The notes beneath the pieces were generated by a model that saw nothing but the letters and a program-made list of their open reading frames with translations, searched no databases and was not told where the DNA came from. Both the position numbers and the translations under genes were made by a program. This document shows positions 25,423-34,852 of a stretch of DNA of 64,000 bases, piece by piece. Origin of the DNA: Halorussus sp. MSC15.2 (GTDB taxonomy: Archaea > Halobacteriota > Halobacteria > Halobacteriales > Haladaptataceae); contig NZ_VSLZ01000001.1 of assembly GCF_010747475.1 (NCBI RefSeq), forward strand, positions 434,001-498,000, written 5' to 3'. The first letter of the stretch is position 1. Every line of letters begins with the position of its first letter.

Positions 25423-26582
25423 ACGATAGGATAACACGAGATGAAATGCAGAAAGTTGCAATTGTCCATCCTGATTTAATGCAAAAAGGGGGAGCGGAGT
25501 CAGTCGCTATGCATATTTTAGAGGCATTACAGGATAACTATGAAGTTTATTTAATTACTTACACTAATCCCGACATTAGCGAATTAAATAGTTTCTTCGA
25601 CACTACAGTCAAAGACGTTGAGATAGAACGGATTGATGGTCCTTCTCAATGGTTCAACAAGGTTGTCCAAGAACGGGTCGTTATGCTTAAAAATGTAATC
25701 CTCTGCCGTCACGCTAATGCTCAATCTTCGAACTACGACCTTCTTATCAGCACTAAGAATGAACTGGGTTTGAATCCTCCTTCAATAGAGTACATTCATT
25801 CGCCCACCTTTGATACCAGTCAACTTCCTTCTTCACAGCAGAATAAACCTGGGACTGCAAGACAAATTTATAAGGAATTATGTATGAGGTTGAGTAACAT
25901 CAATCAAAGCGTGTTAGATACGACACAGCTTTTATCGAACTCCGAATGGACAGCGAACGTCTTTGAAAGAACGTATGGGCGACGACCCACTCCAGTTTAC
26001 CCGCCAATCAATACTAGTATATTTGAAAGCCCTCCTTGGGAGAATCGCGAAAACGGGTTTGTAGTTGTTGGCCGTATTCACCCAAGCAAGAATTTACTGA
26101 AGCTTATCAATATTGTCGAAAAAGTCCGGTCAAGAGGTCATGATGTACACGTCCATTTTGCTGGTCCTCCATCTAAGGGGCAGTACCACGAAGTGATTTC
26201 AAGGAAACATCAAGACCTACCCTTCGTCCACTTAGAGGGTGAACTGAGTAGACGAGAACTTATTTCGCTTATTTCTTCCCATAAGTATGCACTTCACGGG
26301 AAAGAGTTTGAACATTTTGGAATGTCTATTGCTGAGTACGTTGCTGCTGGATCCATTCCTTTTTTACCAAAAAGTGGCGGACAAGTAGAAATTGTTGACG
26401 GGAAATCGGAACTCTTGTACTCATCGTTAAGTGGAGCTGTAGAACAAATTGAGGCGGTAATTACTGATAAGGAGTTGCAGGAAGAAATCCGCGAAGATCT
26501 ACGCGGTGCTACAGAAAAGTTTAACAAAAAACGTTTTGAAGAGGAAATACTAGAAATAGTAACGGCTGTCTGCAAAGGGTAA
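25419..26582 (+). CDS. Family 4 glycosyltransferase (ALG11-like)
   Basis: A 387-residue GT-B enzyme. Domain 1 starts VAIVHPDLMQKGGAESVAMH; domain 2 has FVVVGRIHPSKNLLKLINI and the donor-binding EHFGMSIAEYVAAGSIPF. It probably adds a hexose or mannose to the lipid-linked chain. The ATG overlaps the methyltransferase stop by four bases, and the gene is convergent with the second sulfatase-fold gene across 5 bp. Its codons are A+T-rich like its neighbours. Confidence 0.93.
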   Translation: MNDRITRDEMQKVAIVHPDLMQKGGAESVAMHILEALQDNYEVYLITYTNPDISELNSFFDTTVKDVEIERIDGPSQWFNKVVQERVVMLKNVILCRHANAQSSNYDLLISTKNELGLNPPSIEYIHSPTFDTSQLPSSQQNKPGTARQIYKELCMRLSNINQSVLDTTQLLSNSEWTANVFERTYGRRPTPVYPPINTSIFESPPWENRENGFVVVGRIHPSKNLLKLINIVEKVRSRGHDVHVHFAGPPSKGQYHEVISRKHQDLPFVHLEGELSRRELISLISSHKYALHGKEFEHFGMSIAEYVAAGSIPFLPKSGGQVEIVDGKSELLYSSLSGAVEQIEAVITDKELQEEIREDLRGATEKFNKKRFEEEILEIVTAVCKG

Positions 26583-26587
26583 TTCTG

Positions 26588-28054
26588 TTACAAATACCCG
26601 AGATCTTGGAGGCGTGATTTAGTACTACCATCTAGTTTGTTATCTTCTCCACCACTGTCTATTTTGGATTTACTAATCCAAGGTTCGATTCCTTCTAAAA
26701 GGTCTTCTTTATCTTGAAGAGTCGTTTGTTTTTCATTGAAGCCATTAATCTTGTACGTGGTTCTACTTCCATCTGCCTTGTGTACTAGTTTCCTCTTTGG
26801 TGTCCTGATGGCCTGTCGAGGATGTTGGTAGTCCTGAAATTTCGTAGCATCATAATCGCCGTCAGTTCGTCTATCTACAGCTTTTTCAGGAGGATTTGTT
26901 CCTAAGAGTTCCGAAATAGCATACTTTCGCCCTTCTTCTGCGTACGGCGGGGGAAGGATAGCTCCGTTCGGGTTTGTGACCTCACTTTTATCCACTCCAG
27001 CCTCATGAAGGATCAGTGAAAATAGATCCGTGGTTTGAATCTGGGATTCCACTAACCTTTGATGGCCATCACCGGTTTTGACAGCGCACGGAACCCGAAC
27101 TAAGGTGTCGTGTAATGAATAGAAGTGGCTCATTAATCCGTGTTCGCCAATATTCTCACCATGATCTCCTAAAAATACCACAACAGAGTCTTCCCTCGCC
27201 CCTATTTCATCGAGAAATTCATAAATCTCTTCTAACTTTCTGTCAAGATACAGAAGCTCGGCTTTATATAACTGTTGTAGTAGACTTAAATCATCATCAT
27301 TGATTGGATTTTTCCCGAACATATGTTCCAATGGTTCTTGTGGGACAGAACGAGCCTTATTCAAATCACTATCGTTGAGGAATTTGAGGGCTGTCTCTTT
27401 TGGTGGATCGTATTCTAAATGAGGCTCTAAATAATTAGCAAAGAGAAAGAATGGATTTTCTCGGTCCCATTCATCGATTAACCATTTTTTAACTATTTTA
27501 TTTATCCTTGTTGCACCGTGGTCATGGCGATTATGAAGAAACTTTCCATAAAAACCGTTAATAGTATTCACAACTGGATTTCCAGATAGTATATCCTTGG
27601 TAATATGCTTAAGAGTTTCAACTGATGATTTGTCCTTCGATAAGCGACTAGTCTCAATAAGGTCCTTTTCAGTTTGAATTAACTGCCAAATTTTGTAGAA
27701 GTCGTCGAAACCCCTAGCCAGGCCGAAAAGGTCGCTCACCCATGAATTATTCGTGACTCCAACAGTCTGGTACCCCTCCGAATGAAGAAGACCTGCTAAA
27801 GTATCAATCGACGGCGAAAGGCTATCTTCCCAACTGTTAACACCGTGATTACTGGGGAACAACCCGGTAAAAAGAGAAGCGTGTGCAGGTAGTGTCCACG
27901 GGGCTGTAGAAATACATTGTTCGTACATAACGTTTTCTTCAGCAAAGGAGTCGAAAAACGGGGTTGTTTTCGGTGAAAACTCAGAGTAAGCAGAAACACT
28001 TGAAGCACGAACGGTATCAAGAACAAACAAAATGATATTAGGCTGCTCTCTCAT
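26588..28054 (-). CDS. Second sulfatase-fold enzyme, T-X-P-A-H type
   Basis: 488 residues from the ATG at 28054 (MREQPNIILFVLDTVRAS); an in-frame start at 28081 adds nine. Metal-binding D13 in FVLDTVRAS and FLGDHGENIGEHGLMSH near the middle are the alkaline-phosphatase-fold ligands. The nucleophile segment PWTLPAHASLFTG has Thr54 and His in place of the Cys and Arg of sulfatases. The chain ends KSRLQDLGYL, like the copy at 21015. The insert around residues 145-260 is longer than in that copy. The substrate may be a phospho- or sulfo-group on the glycan; this is inferred. Confidence 0.9.
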   Translation of the reverse strand: MREQPNIILFVLDTVRASSVSAYSEFSPKTTPFFDSFAEENVMYEQCISTAPWTLPAHASLFTGLFPSNHGVNSWEDSLSPSIDTLAGLLHSEGYQTVGVTNNSWVSDLFGLARGFDDFYKIWQLIQTEKDLIETSRLSKDKSSVETLKHITKDILSGNPVVNTINGFYGKFLHNRHDHGATRINKIVKKWLIDEWDRENPFFLFANYLEPHLEYDPPKETALKFLNDSDLNKARSVPQEPLEHMFGKNPINDDDLSLLQQLYKAELLYLDRKLEEIYEFLDEIGAREDSVVVFLGDHGENIGEHGLMSHFYSLHDTLVRVPCAVKTGDGHQRLVESQIQTTDLFSLILHEAGVDKSEVTNPNGAILPPPYAEEGRKYAISELLGTNPPEKAVDRRTDGDYDATKFQDYQHPRQAIRTPKRKLVHKADGSRTTYKINGFNEKQTTLQDKEDLLEGIEPWISKSKIDSGGEDNKLDGSTKSRLQDLGYL

Positions 28055-28242
28055 GGTTGCCAGTGGCAATGAGGCCTTCACTTAGATATAAATTTTGGAC
28101 TGGACCGAATCGTGAACGGACACACGAAGCAGGAACTGTGGTTAGCTACAACAGTTAGTAGGTCAAAGGTTGGCGATTAGTAGCACAGTAAGGGTAGTGT
28201 CAACAAGTGGTGGGGAGTACAAGTGATGGCTACGAAGATAGA

Positions 28243-28260
28243 CAATAAATAGATTTATTG
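28243..28260. repeat. 18-bp perfect palindrome in a divergent spacer
   Basis: CAATAAATAGATTTATTG has 8-bp arms around AG. It lies in the 315-bp spacer between the second sulfatase-fold gene (minus) and a glycosyltransferase (plus), about 110 bp before the latter. It could be an operator or overlapping promoter elements for both directions. No second copy was noticed. Confidence 0.45.
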
Positions 28261-28369
28261 GGGTTCATCTCTCTGGAGAAAGCCCCAGAATCCCAAGGCT
28301 TAGCTTCTGTGAAGAGCAGGCTTCGAAACAAAAGGTTAATATTGAGTCCAACCATCGGACAGGATAAAA

Positions 28370-29275
28370 ATGGAGGTATCCGTAATCATTCCTACTTATG
28401 GTAGAACGTCGGAATTGCGTGAAGCGATAGAAAGCGTTCGAAAGCAGTCTACGCAACCTGCAGAGCTTATCATCATAGATGAGGATCTAAACAGTAGCGT
28501 TGGGGATTTTATCTCTAATATTAGCTTTTCGTCCGGGACAAACATTAAGTACTTTAATGGTCAATACGGTGGATTAACTGCATCGAAAAACGTAGCTGCT
28601 GAGAAATCAACTGGTGATATAGTGCTGTTTATCGACGATGATGCCGAACTTCATTCGGATGCGATTAAAAACCTTATTATTGTCTATGAAAGAATTAATC
28701 CAGACGGTGTTTGGCTTGTAACCGATGAGCAGCCCACCATTGCACAACGGCTTTATACCCAGCTTTTCCATTTTGGCCCATTTAATTATGGGCTAAGAGA
28801 AAGGGAGCTTAATAAGGAAGAGACAGGAGTTTTTACGGAAACGGATGCTATGGGGGGTTGCGGAATGAGTGTTCGAAGCTACGTCCTTGATGAATTCAAA
28901 TTCGATGAATCGGACCCGGTGACGTTCCTGCCAGAAGATATTGACTTTTCATATAGGATGAAAGAGAATCACAAAATTGGTGCGACCGCGATTGCCCGGA
29001 AGGACCATAAACGGGTAAAGCGGAATAATCTTTCTAAACAAGAGTTGGAGAGGGGTTTTTATCGAAAGCCGTATTCATATAATTATCTCTACACACAAAC
29101 ACTCAACCGTAATCCTAAATTCCTACCTCATTACTTAATAGTGAATATTGGAATACTAATCAGCGCCATCTATGTAGGGTGGCAAAACCGGACCATAGCA
29201 CCTATACTTGGTTTTCTCAAGGGAGTCTGTTCGATTATATTTGGAAATAGCGTGGAAGAAGAGTACTTACAATAG
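28370..29275 (+). CDS. Family 2 glycosyltransferase with C-terminal membrane segment
   Basis: A 301-residue GT-A protein: EVSVIIPTYGRTSELREAIE, IIIDEDLNSSVGDF and the DXD-type FIDDDAELH, then GGCGMSVRSYVLDEF and FLPEDIDFSYRMKENH, the acceptor-side ED motif. Near the C-terminus YLIVNIGILISAIYVGW is a membrane helix. It probably extends the lipid-linked glycan. The TAG stop is followed without a gap by the ATG of the asparagine-synthase-like gene, so they are co-translated. It is the last clearly A+T-rich gene of the locus. Confidence 0.92.
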   Translation: MEVSVIIPTYGRTSELREAIESVRKQSTQPAELIIIDEDLNSSVGDFISNISFSSGTNIKYFNGQYGGLTASKNVAAEKSTGDIVLFIDDDAELHSDAIKNLIIVYERINPDGVWLVTDEQPTIAQRLYTQLFHFGPFNYGLRERELNKEETGVFTETDAMGGCGMSVRSYVLDEFKFDESDPVTFLPEDIDFSYRMKENHKIGATAIARKDHKRVKRNNLSKQELERGFYRKPYSYNYLYTQTLNRNPKFLPHYLIVNIGILISAIYVGWQNRTIAPILGFLKGVCSIIFGNSVEEEYLQ

Positions 29276-31165
29276 ATGTGTGGGATTGCAGGGGTTCTTG
29301 ATTCAAAATCACATCCTAGACAAACCGACTTGGCCCGAATGAACGAAAGTATGGAGCACCGTGGCCCAGATGACTCCGGCATTTACTGCGACGGGCCTAT
29401 TGGACTTACCCACAGACGGCTAAGCATCATCGACCTTTCGAGCGGTCACCAGCCGATTTTTAACGAGGACGAGTCAGTAGCAGTAGTGTTCAACGGTGAA
29501 ATATACAACTATACGTCACTACGCAGCTCTCTATCAAGTGTCGGTCACACGTTTTCGACTGACACGGACACCGAGGTCCTCGTTCATCTTTACGAGGAAC
29601 ACGGGCCATCGTTCGTCGAGAGGTTGGAGGGGATGTTCGCCTTCGCTATATGGGACAGCGAGAAGGAGAGACTGGTGCTCGCACGCGACCGAATGGGAAT
29701 AAAGCCACTTTTGCTCGCCTCAGATGATGATGCGGTCGCGTTCGCGTCCGAACTCCCCGCTCTACTCAAAGCCGAGGTAAACCACGGCGGACTTGACCGA
29801 ACGGCCATCGCTCAGTACTTCGCGTTCGGGTTCATCCCCTCCCAACGGACTGCGTTTAAGAACATCACGAAACTTCGACCGGGGGAACTCGCCATCGTCT
29901 CCGAAGACGGAGTCCAGCGAGAATCGTTCTACTCACCATCGATTACCCCTCGCGAACCGGGTCTCGACACCGCGGCCACCGAACTCCGGGAGCGAGTTGA
30001 GCGGTCGGTTGAGAGACGACTGCAGAGCGACGTCCCACTTGGGGCCTTCTTGAGCGGCGGTATCGATTCGAGTATCGTCGTCGGGACAATGGCACAGATA
30101 TCCGATGAACCGGTAAAGACGTTCACGGTCGGGTTCGATGAAGAACTGTTTGACGAGTCGTGGGCCGCGCGCGAAGTTGCTTCCTTCCACAACACCAATC
30201 ACCACGAATTTACAGTTTCGCCGGACGATGTGCGCGAGTTGATTCCAAAAGTGGTTGGACGTCTCGGCGAACCGTTTGCCGACCAGTCGCTGCTGCCCAC
30301 GTTCGTGGTTGCCCAGAAAACTCGGCAGAACGTAAAGGTCGCTCTCTCAGGTGACGGTGCCGATGAATTGTTCGCCGGATACGGGAAGTACCGCGGAGAG
30401 TATTATTCCCAGTACTATCGGACAATTCCGCGTTCGCTACGCCGACGACTTATTCAACCAGCGGTCGAATCACTTCCGGCCTCGCGGACGAACACGGTGG
30501 GTGAGTTCTCGCGTAAGGCGCAAAAGTTCCTTCGCGGCGGTCAGTCCGATACCGCAGCGCGCCATTTTGAATGGCTTCGCATACACGATAATTCTGCAGA
30601 TCGTCTGTTCGACGATATTTCGCCGTCGGACGTGGGACGAAACGCGATTTCGGCCCAACACGCAGAACTGGAATCCTGGCTTCCTCCAAGTCGTCGCGAT
30701 GCGTTGAGTCGCATGCAAGCTGTCGATACTGGCTTCAGTCTCCCGAACCAAATGCTCCAAAAAGTTGATACGGCGAGCATGTTCAATTCATTAGAAGTCC
30801 GAGTCCCGTTCCTCGATACCGCAGTGGTGGAGTACGCGATGTCGTTACCGACGTCGTACAAAATTACACCGCGAACTCAAAAGCGGGTGTTGATTCGAGC
30901 GTTCGAGGACCGACTGCCACGGTCGATTCTCAAACGTGACAAACAGGGGTTCGACATGCCAATCGGCGAGTGGTTCAAAGACGAACTCGCTACCGAGTTC
31001 TGCGAAACCCTCCGTTCGACTGATACCGAACTTCTCGATACCGACGAAGTTCGTTCGGTGTACACCGAACACTGCACCGGCAACCGCGAACACGGGAAGT
31101 TCCTCTGGAGCGTGTACGTTTTCTTGAAGTGGCTCAAACGGATGCGGACAGATGGTGTCCTCTAA
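29276..31165 (+). CDS. asnB: Asparagine synthase-like glutamine amidotransferase
   Basis: A 629-residue two-domain enzyme. The N-terminal Cys of MCGIAGVLDS is the Ntn glutaminase nucleophile, with MEHRGPDDSG and FNGEIYNYTSL completing the glutaminase. The PP-loop ATP site LSGGIDSSIV lies near residue 260. In sugar loci such paralogues amidate hexuronic acids rather than aspartate, and UDP-hexuronate genes lie nearby, so glycan amidation is a fair inference. The first about 100 bases are A+T-rich, the rest G+C-richer. The end overlaps the next, opposite gene by 4 bp. Confidence 0.93.
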   Translation: MCGIAGVLDSKSHPRQTDLARMNESMEHRGPDDSGIYCDGPIGLTHRRLSIIDLSSGHQPIFNEDESVAVVFNGEIYNYTSLRSSLSSVGHTFSTDTDTEVLVHLYEEHGPSFVERLEGMFAFAIWDSEKERLVLARDRMGIKPLLLASDDDAVAFASELPALLKAEVNHGGLDRTAIAQYFAFGFIPSQRTAFKNITKLRPGELAIVSEDGVQRESFYSPSITPREPGLDTAATELRERVERSVERRLQSDVPLGAFLSGGIDSSIVVGTMAQISDEPVKTFTVGFDEELFDESWAAREVASFHNTNHHEFTVSPDDVRELIPKVVGRLGEPFADQSLLPTFVVAQKTRQNVKVALSGDGADELFAGYGKYRGEYYSQYYRTIPRSLRRRLIQPAVESLPASRTNTVGEFSRKAQKFLRGGQSDTAARHFEWLRIHDNSADRLFDDISPSDVGRNAISAQHAELESWLPPSRRDALSRMQAVDTGFSLPNQMLQKVDTASMFNSLEVRVPFLDTAVVEYAMSLPTSYKITPRTQKRVLIRAFEDRLPRSILKRDKQGFDMPIGEWFKDELATEFCETLRSTDTELLDTDEVRSVYTEHCTGNREHGKFLWSVYVFLKWLKRMRTDGVL

Positions 31166-32274
31166 AGCCGTTGCTTGATTTCACGCGTCGTCTCCGCGAC
31201 TGTATCTTCCCACCGAAACCGTTTAGCAACTACATGCCGCCCTTGTCGGCCGTACTCCTCCTGTTTCGTTCTATCGCTCACCAAACTCCGCAACTCACGT
31301 CCGAACCCCAAAACGTCTCCCACCGGAACGGTCGCACCGGCTCTTTTGACGACTGGCGCAACCTGTTCCAGGTCGCTGGCAACAACTGGCGTTCCGGACG
31401 CGAACGCCTCCAGAACCGTTCGAGGCAGTCCCTCTGCGCGACTCGGTAGTACCAGTACGTCCGTAGATCGATACACGTTCGGCATCTCGTCGTAGGATAC
31501 GTGGCCGAGAAAGGTGATGGACTCGTCTAGTCGTCGTTCGTCCACCTGTTGTTCCAGTTTCGATCGAAGCGGACCGTCGCCACAGAGATACAACTCCGCA
31601 TTGGGGTACTCCTCGTGGACATTTTTGAACGCCTCGATGGCGTCTCCGGGTCGTTTTCCCTCTACCAACCGACCGACGAACAACACGACCGGACCGTCGG
31701 CATCTATCAACTCGCTTTCCGGCCCGTCCGGCGTAAATCTAGACTGATCAATACCGTTGGATACGACTTCGATGTCGGTCTGTACCCCGAAGTCGCGTAC
31801 GCGCTCCTTGTCCTCGTCGGTATAGCAGAATACAACATCTGCGCTGTCAAAGGTCCACTTCCCGACCGTTTTCAGGTAGGCATCAAAAATCCACTCCGGT
31901 GCGGTCTGCGAGTAGAGTCCGTGATTTGTGATTGCTAGCGGTGTGTCACCTAGCCGCCGTTTCAGTGCGGCAAGGTTCGTCGAGAAGTAGAGGTGGGAGT
32001 GGGCGTGAACCACATCGTAGTTGTCAGCGCTTGCGAGAAACTTTGCCACGCCAGCAGCGATTTCGTTACCTAGCACGTTGATGGTCGGAGACCGACGAAC
32101 GACGGTGTATCCGTCACGAGTATCTCGCCTGGGCTTTGAGTTGTCGTCCGTGACTGTCAAGACGGTCACGTCGTGACCCATTGCTGCCTGATCTCGGCTC
32201 ATCGCGTGGACGTGGTACGTACCACCGCCGGGAACCTCCGGATAAACATTCTGTGCAACGCGGAGGATGTTCAT
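31162..32274 (-). CDS. Family 4 glycosyltransferase
   Basis: A 370-residue GT-B enzyme. Domain 1: MNILRVAQNVYPEVPGGG, the acceptor-binding loop. Domain 2: VVLFVGRLVEGKRPGDAI and LPSRAEGLPRTVLEAFASG with the E-X7-E donor motif, then TPVVASDLEQVAP. It adds one sugar to the lipid-linked chain; specificity is unknown. It is transcribed with the sugar transferase, epimerase and nucleotidyltransferase upstream on the same strand, with host-like base composition. Confidence 0.94.
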   Translation of the reverse strand: MNILRVAQNVYPEVPGGGTYHVHAMSRDQAAMGHDVTVLTVTDDNSKPRRDTRDGYTVVRRSPTINVLGNEIAAGVAKFLASADNYDVVHAHSHLYFSTNLAALKRRLGDTPLAITNHGLYSQTAPEWIFDAYLKTVGKWTFDSADVVFCYTDEDKERVRDFGVQTDIEVVSNGIDQSRFTPDGPESELIDADGPVVLFVGRLVEGKRPGDAIEAFKNVHEEYPNAELYLCGDGPLRSKLEQQVDERRLDESITFLGHVSYDEMPNVYRSTDVLVLPSRAEGLPRTVLEAFASGTPVVASDLEQVAPVVKRAGATVPVGDVLGFGRELRSLVSDRTKQEEYGRQGRHVVAKRFRWEDTVAETTREIKQRL

Positions 32275-32313
32275 GTACCCCGTCGTTCTTCTGCGAGAAC
32301 GTAAAGCCGCCGA

Positions 32314-33744
32314 TTACTTGACGAATGATTTCAAATCCACGAAGACTGCCCACACTTGCCTTACAACAATCTTCACGTCGAACCAAAACGACTGTTTCCG
32401 GACGTACTGGATGTCGTAGTGCAGTTTCTCCTCCGGTTGCTTGCCCGTCGCATCGTTTATTTGTGCCAGTCCGGTCAGCCCTGGCTTGATGAACCACCGC
32501 TTGCGCCACTCAACGACACCGGTTCGGATGTCGGCCTCCAACTCTGGACGTTCCGGTCGCGGACCCACGACGCTCATATCGCCCACCAGAATTGACCACA
32601 ACTGTGGGACCTCATCTAAGTGTGTCTGTCGGAGGATTCGCCCGACCCGCGTCACTCGTGGGTCGACCTCTCCGGCGTCCTCGTCGCTTATCGTCGCTCC
32701 AGTCGCAGCCTCGGCGTCGGTTACCATGCTTCGGAACTTGTACACCTCAAAGGTTTCACCGAACTCTGCGGTCCGTTCCTGACTGTAGAACACCGGACCC
32801 GGACTGTCTAATTTGATAGCGACCGCGATAACTCCGATGAAGGGTGCGAACGCGAGTAGGCCGATGGCCGCAAACACCACATCGAATACTCGCTTGAACA
32901 CGTAGTCCTGCCAGTCCCACGGTTCTAGGTCAATATCGATTACGTCGTCGTGCCCAGTGGTCGGCGTGGTGGTTAACACGTCATCTGCATGGTCACGGTG
33001 GACCTTCGCATCCACACCATGTTCGTAGCACGTATCGAGCGCCCCGAAGAACTCCGCGCGGTCGGGGTAAGCGAACGCCAATACTGCGGTATCGACGTCG
33101 TACTCGACCAGTACCTCGCCGAGTTGCGAGAGACCGCCAAGGCATTCGAGGTTGTCTGTCATCACGTCACCGCTCCCGTCGGCGATAGCAGGCGTCGTAA
33201 CTTGGCGGTCATCTTCGGAGTAGTACGGACTTGGCGGCGAGACGTAGCCCACTAGCGGGACGCTAGTAGCGTCAAGTACGTCGCGAATCTCTTCGGGGTC
33301 ATCACCGACGATGACCGCATTCACCTTCCGACTGGGCCGGTAGCCGATAGCGACAAACCACGCAGGAAAGACTACTAGCAATCCGACCACCGTTAGCATG
33401 AGCGTCGAACGCGGAAGTGGATAGCTGTAGTCGAAATAGCCGACAGTTGCCATCGCAAATCCGGCAACGACCACTCGCTTTTGAGTGAACAGAATTGTAT
33501 CTAAAATCCGTCGCGGTCGGGGCTTGAACAGAGGAATTAGACTCATGGTGACAATAAGAGTGGTCGTAACTGTGGCTATGAGTAAATCGTTCCCAGATAA
33601 CACGTCGGCAGGGAGTCGCCGGAACACCGGTATAACGGTTGTTAGCCACTGGACAGCCGGGTGGTTTGCGAAGATTACCACCCCGGCCGTTCCCAAAAGT
33701 GTACCGACGACACTCACGACTCGATACCGATAACCGGAGACCAT
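32314..33744 (-). CDS. Polyprenyl-phosphate sugar-1-phosphate transferase (initiating enzyme)
   Basis: 476 residues from the ATG at 33744 (a GTG at 33759 would add five). Four or five N-terminal membrane helices lead to a nucleotide-binding-like middle region; the C-terminal 200 residues are the catalytic domain: KRVFDVVFAAIGLLAFAP, then KLDSPGPVFYSQERTAEFGE, VYKFRSMVTDAE, LRQTHLDEVPQLWSIL and VGPRPERPE. It starts glycan assembly by moving a sugar phosphate from a nucleotide sugar to the polyprenyl carrier. The layout is that of WbaP/EPS-type transferases. Confidence 0.94.
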   Translation of the reverse strand: MVSGYRYRVVSVVGTLLGTAGVVIFANHPAVQWLTTVIPVFRRLPADVLSGNDLLIATVTTTLIVTMSLIPLFKPRPRRILDTILFTQKRVVVAGFAMATVGYFDYSYPLPRSTLMLTVVGLLVVFPAWFVAIGYRPSRKVNAVIVGDDPEEIRDVLDATSVPLVGYVSPPSPYYSEDDRQVTTPAIADGSGDVMTDNLECLGGLSQLGEVLVEYDVDTAVLAFAYPDRAEFFGALDTCYEHGVDAKVHRDHADDVLTTTPTTGHDDVIDIDLEPWDWQDYVFKRVFDVVFAAIGLLAFAPFIGVIAVAIKLDSPGPVFYSQERTAEFGETFEVYKFRSMVTDAEAATGATISDEDAGEVDPRVTRVGRILRQTHLDEVPQLWSILVGDMSVVGPRPERPELEADIRTGVVEWRKRWFIKPGLTGLAQINDATGKQPEEKLHYDIQYVRKQSFWFDVKIVVRQVWAVFVDLKSFVK

Positions 33745-33812
33745 CACGCTATGCAGCACAGTCAGTCAGCTTAAAAGCTATGGAGTGCTACTTAGGTGTG
33801 AAATTTGACTGT

Positions 33813-34799
33813 TCATGAGTTCCGGATTAGTGGCTCGTACCAATCCCGGTTGTCACAATACCACTCAGTGAACTGCTCGACGCCTTCACGGATAGTCGTC
33901 CTTGGCTCGTAGCCGAGTAACTTCCTCGCTTTTGAAATATCCGCGTGAGTGTGTTTAGCGTCGGCTGCGTTACGCTCACCGTATTCAAGTTCGAGATCGG
34001 GAGCAAGTTGATCGCGGATTTCCTTGGCCAGCGTTCGGATTTCGATATTGTCGGTACTCCCGACGTTCAAGATTTCGCCATCCGCACTGTCGTTGTCGAG
34101 CAGGGTCTTGTTCGCCTGGACGACGTCATATATATAGGTAAAATCACGAGTCTGGGTCCCGTCGCCGTATATGACCGGTGGTTCGTCATTTAGACATCGA
34201 GAAACGAAATTGCTGATGGCCATATTCGGTCGCATTCGCGGGCCATAAACGGTGAAATACCGGAGCGTGACGGTTGGGAGATTGTACACCTCATTATAAA
34301 TCCGCGCGTACTGCTCTTGCGCAACCTTCGAAGCACCGTACGGACTTACCGGCGTTGTGGGATGGTCTTCGTCGTAGGGGAGATACTCTGGCTTACCGTA
34401 CACGGATGATGAACTCGCCACGACCACACGCTTAGTATCGGAGTTACGGGCTGCCTCTAGCATGTTGAGGGTACCCGAGACGTTGACATCGTTGACTTTC
34501 TGTGGCTCTTCGACACTCGCACGGACGCCCGCCTGTGCAGCTTGATGGAAGATTACGTCTGCATCGCCGACGTACTCGTTAACGATGTCCTCATCGCGGA
34601 TATCGCCCTGAGTCAGTTCATAGCTTCCGTCACTCTCGGCAGCTGTATCTCGACCGACCTTGACGTTGTGTTCTTTGATGCCCCGGTCGTAGAACGGTTC
34701 GAAGTTGTCGAGCGCTACTACGTCGTGGCCGTCTCGGACGAATTCCTCGGCGAGATGGCTCCCGATGAACCCTGCGGCACCGGTAACGAGTATTCGCAT
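33813..34799 (-). CDS. NAD-dependent sugar-nucleotide epimerase/dehydratase
   Basis: 328 residues from the ATG at 34799, an extended short-chain dehydrogenase. The NAD site is MRILVTGAAGFIGSHLAEEF, the catalytic pair is the Y and K of SPYGASKVAQEQYAR, with VVASSSSVYGKPEY before it. Members of this group interconvert UDP-glucose/galactose or UDP-GlcA/GalA. With the UDP-sugar dehydrogenase next door, a UDP-glucuronate 4-epimerase is a reasonable guess, not proven. It lies in the same minus-strand unit as the nucleotidyltransferase. Confidence 0.92.
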   Translation of the reverse strand: MRILVTGAAGFIGSHLAEEFVRDGHDVVALDNFEPFYDRGIKEHNVKVGRDTAAESDGSYELTQGDIRDEDIVNEYVGDADVIFHQAAQAGVRASVEEPQKVNDVNVSGTLNMLEAARNSDTKRVVVASSSSVYGKPEYLPYDEDHPTTPVSPYGASKVAQEQYARIYNEVYNLPTVTLRYFTVYGPRMRPNMAISNFVSRCLNDEPPVIYGDGTQTRDFTYIYDVVQANKTLLDNDSADGEILNVGSTDNIEIRTLAKEIRDQLAPDLELEYGERNAADAKHTHADISKARKLLGYEPRTTIREGVEQFTEWYCDNRDWYEPLIRNS

Positions 34800-34852
34800 T
34801 ACTACTGGCCGGACACGCAATTAGCAAAAAGGCATCGGGACCGTACTGAACC

